Shown here: in pieces, positions 61,895-64,000 of the stretch | How positions within the stretch are numbered: position 1 is the stretch's first letter | Layout: every line of letters starts with the position of its first letter | Source of the DNA: Salinicoccus sp. Bachu38 | GTDB taxonomy: Bacteria; Bacillota; Bacilli; Staphylococcales; Salinicoccaceae | Length of the DNA: 64,000 bases | Assembly (NCBI RefSeq): GCF_038561955.2 | Contig: NZ_CP138333.2 | Span: forward strand, 186,001-250,000 | Reading direction: 5' to 3' | The notes under the pieces: model-generated | Seen by the model: the letters and a program-made list of their open reading frames with translations, nothing else | Database searches by the model: none | What the model was told of the DNA's origin: nothing | Program-made: the position numbers and the translations under genes

Positions 61895-64000
61895 CATCAC
61901 TACAACTCAAGGATAGGATCGAAGGCAAAGCTTATGAAAGTCACGGGGATTCATTTTATGAACTGAATGAAAAAGAACAATTCAATGTCGTTGGCAATGC
62001 TGTCATGGAGTATCTTGTACCTGAATGGATAGAATCGAAGAGCAAATTCAGAAAAAAGAAGCAGGCCTACTACCTGTCTGCAGAATTCCTGATGGGACGG
62101 GCGCTGAGCAACAACCTCGTAAACCTGGGCATAGAAGGTGAAGTCAAACAGACTCTGGAAGAAATGGGAGTCGACTATAATGCACTGGAAGATGCAGAAG
62201 ACGATGCAGGACTCGGGAACGGGGGCCTTGGCCGTCTGGCGGCGTGTTTCCTCGATTCCGGTGCCACACTCGACTACCCGCTTTCCGGCTATGGCATACT
62301 TTACCAGTATGGAATATTCAAACAGAACTTTGTGAATGGATTCCAGGTGGAGGAGGCAGATCCGTGGCTCGAGCATGATAATCCATGGCTGATAAAGAAC
62401 AGCAACGATGCAGTGATCGTCGAATTCAGCGACAACGACAAGGTGGAGGCTGTACCATACGACATGCCGATTGTAGGATACGGGGGAGACACGATCAATA
62501 CACTGCGCCTGTGGAAGGCAGAGGCCATCCACAAGTTCGACTTCCAGGCATTTGATCAAGGGAAATATATCGACTCCGTCAAAGCCCAGAATGAAGCGGA
62601 GACGATTTCACGCATCCTGTATCCGAACGATTCTACAAATGAAGGCAAGAAGCTGAGGCTCAGACAGCAGTATTTCTTTACTTCGGCCTCCCTGCAGGAT
62701 CTGATGGAAAATTATAAGGCGGAAGGCCATAAAAGTTTCGATGATTTTTCAAAACTGCATTCCATCCAGCTGAATGACACCCATCCGGCACTCGCCATTC
62801 CGGAACTGATCCGCCTGCTTGAAAAAGAAGGTGTCGATTTCGAAAAAGCATTCGACATCACCCAGAAAACGATGGCGTATACAAATCATACGCTGCTCGC
62901 AGAAGCATTGGAAGTATGGGATAAGGGGCTGTTCACATCGGCACTTCCGAATCTCTATCCATATATCGAGGAAATCAATGCCCGCCTTGTGAGGGAATTG
63001 AAGGAATGGCAGGTCGACAAGGATGAGTGGCACAACTTCATGATCATACAGGGGAATTCCATCCACATGGCATTCATGTCGATCTATGCGACACGTGCAG
63101 TCAACGGTGTGGCTGCCATCCATACCGAGTTGCTCAAAACGGATGTCCTGAAATCATGGCACAACATGTTCCCGGACCGCATCCTCAATAAAACCAACGG
63201 TATCACGCAAAGAAGATGGCTGCTCCAGTCCAATCCGCAACTGAGCGGGATGATCACGGACCTTCTTGGATCGAAGGAGTGGGTGACTTCACTCGAGCAG
63301 CTGAAGGGACTCGAAGCCATGAAGGATGACGAAGCTGTGCTGGAGCGATTCATCGATATCAAACGCGAAAAGAAACAGGAACTTTCCGAGTATATCCAGT
63401 TCCACGAGGAAGTCGACATCGATCCCGATTCCATCTTCGACATCCAGATCAAGAGGCTTCATGAGTATAAGCGCCAGCTGATGATGGCATTCTACATCGC
63501 CGACCTGTATAACCGCATCAAAGCGGACCCGGATGGAGAATGGACGAAGCGCACATTCATCTTCGGTGCGAAAGCGGCACCCGGGTACTATATGGCCAAA
63601 GCGATCATCAAGTATATCAACGAGCTTGCAGGCCGGGTGAACACCGATCCGGATGTGAACGGAATCATCAAGGTCGTTTTCGTTGAAAACTATGGTGTAT
63701 CCTATGCTGAAAGGCTGTTTCCGGCAGCGGATGTATCTGAGCAGATCTCCCTTGCAGGAAAAGAGGCTTCGGGTACAGGCAATATGAAGTTCATGCTGAA
63801 TGGCGCCGTTACAGTAGGTACGATGGATGGTGCCAACGTTGAAATTGTCGAAGAGGCGGGAAAAGAGAACAACTACATCTTCGGCATGGACGTGGAAGAG
63901 GTCGTGGAAAAGCGGGGGAATTATGATCCTGTGGCAGCGATGAAGCGGACCGAAGGGCTGGAACAGGTGGTGAATGCGCTTGTCGATGGCACTTTCCACG
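61891..64000 (+). CDS. glgP: Glycogen/maltodextrin phosphorylase, 3' end outside window
   Basis: 703 codons present, GT35. N-terminal YYLSAEFLMGRALSNNLVNLG and GLGNGGLGRLAACFLDS, the GITQRRWL stretch, IFGAKAAPGYYMAK, and the PLP lysine in ASGTGNMKFMLNG. Releases glucose 1-phosphate from alpha-1,4-glucan. Full length is usually ~800 residues, so ~100 residues are missing beyond the window. Start at the ATG within the malQ stop. Its pairing with malQ and the maltose-type operator, and no glgBCAD nearby, favour a maltodextrin-degrading role (malP). Confidence 0.95.
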   Translation, partial: MTSLQLKDRIEGKAYESHGDSFYELNEKEQFNVVGNAVMEYLVPEWIESKSKFRKKKQAYYLSAEFLMGRALSNNLVNLGIEGEVKQTLEEMGVDYNALEDAEDDAGLGNGGLGRLAACFLDSGATLDYPLSGYGILYQYGIFKQNFVNGFQVEEADPWLEHDNPWLIKNSNDAVIVEFSDNDKVEAVPYDMPIVGYGGDTINTLRLWKAEAIHKFDFQAFDQGKYIDSVKAQNEAETISRILYPNDSTNEGKKLRLRQQYFFTSASLQDLMENYKAEGHKSFDDFSKLHSIQLNDTHPALAIPELIRLLEKEGVDFEKAFDITQKTMAYTNHTLLAEALEVWDKGLFTSALPNLYPYIEEINARLVRELKEWQVDKDEWHNFMIIQGNSIHMAFMSIYATRAVNGVAAIHTELLKTDVLKSWHNMFPDRILNKTNGITQRRWLLQSNPQLSGMITDLLGSKEWVTSLEQLKGLEAMKDDEAVLERFIDIKREKKQELSEYIQFHEEVDIDPDSIFDIQIKRLHEYKRQLMMAFYIADLYNRIKADPDGEWTKRTFIFGAKAAPGYYMAKAIIKYINELAGRVNTDPDVNGIIKVVFVENYGVSYAERLFPAADVSEQISLAGKEASGTGNMKFMLNGAVTVGTMDGANVEIVEEAGKENNYIFGMDVEEVVEKRGNYDPVAAMKRTEGLEQVVNALVDGTFH

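Overview
The window is a chromosomal segment of a low-to-moderate GC Firmicute, most likely a Staphylococcaceae member outside Staphylococcus itself (a Salinicoccus- or Jeotgalicoccus-like genome; this genus-level guess is inference). The support is: a FemX/FmhB-type interpeptide-bridge enzyme at the left edge, the Staphylococcus-like order secY-adk-infA without a methionine aminopeptidase gene between adk and infA, strong AGGAGG ribosome sites, TTG/GTG starts, and a base composition clearly richer in GC than Staphylococcus. No rRNA, tRNA, insertion sequence, prophage or CRISPR array was seen.

Layout. 1-7800: the end of fmhB, an orphan amino-acid-binding lipoprotein, a leftward MFS exporter with two small membrane proteins, a small coiled-coil protein, an APH-like kinase, a PepSY lipoprotein, a YczE-type membrane protein and a purine permease. 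7791-22190: the S10-spc-alpha ribosomal superoperon (rpsJ to rplQ, with secY, adk, infA, rpoA), preceded by two promoters with an intrinsic terminator between them and a long leader. 22208-26503: ecfA1-ecfA2-ecfT-truA, then an L13-leader-controlled rplM-rpsI pair. 26504-27465: a small AT-rich patch with a DUF1569 gene. 27466-37103: single genes and small units (DUF4385, YqxD, BstA-like, alpha/beta hydrolase, YhfC-like, DoxX, DUF2254, a multi-pass membrane protein, an SDR-like protein, an MFS carrier). 37143-38397: leftward CtaG-like and DUF2243 genes. 38652-41241: an M20 amidohydrolase with two membrane proteins. 41350-48975: DUF3219, luciferase-like oxidoreductase, leftward threonine dehydratase, MDR oxidoreductase, YrhK-UspA, a sodium:solute symporter unit and an orphan membrane protein. 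49060-55157: HAD phosphatase, Crp/Fnr regulator, Dps, leftward BCCT carrier, MarR, WrbA and manganese catalase. 55214-59582: leftward Mn/Zn ABC importer with its DtxR/MntR regulator. 59593-64000: a YjjG nucleotidase and the malQ-glgP pair behind a CRE/MalR-type operator, glgP being cut by the window end.

How the parts fit. The left half is housekeeping translation. The right half is rich in stress and redox functions: four promoters with sigma-B-like spacing (before a membrane protein at 33236, yrhK-usp, dps and manganese catalase), a Crp/Fnr gene, a DoxX promoter carrying TGTGA-N6-TCACA palindromes, a MarR-quinone oxidoreductase pair, and manganese uptake next to manganese catalase. Points most worth a second look are the M20/DUF5058 three-gene unit, the winged-helix tail on one manganese permease, the promoter-terminator-promoter arrangement before rpsJ, the tandem DoxX operators and two very short leader ORFs that overlap the next start as ATGA.
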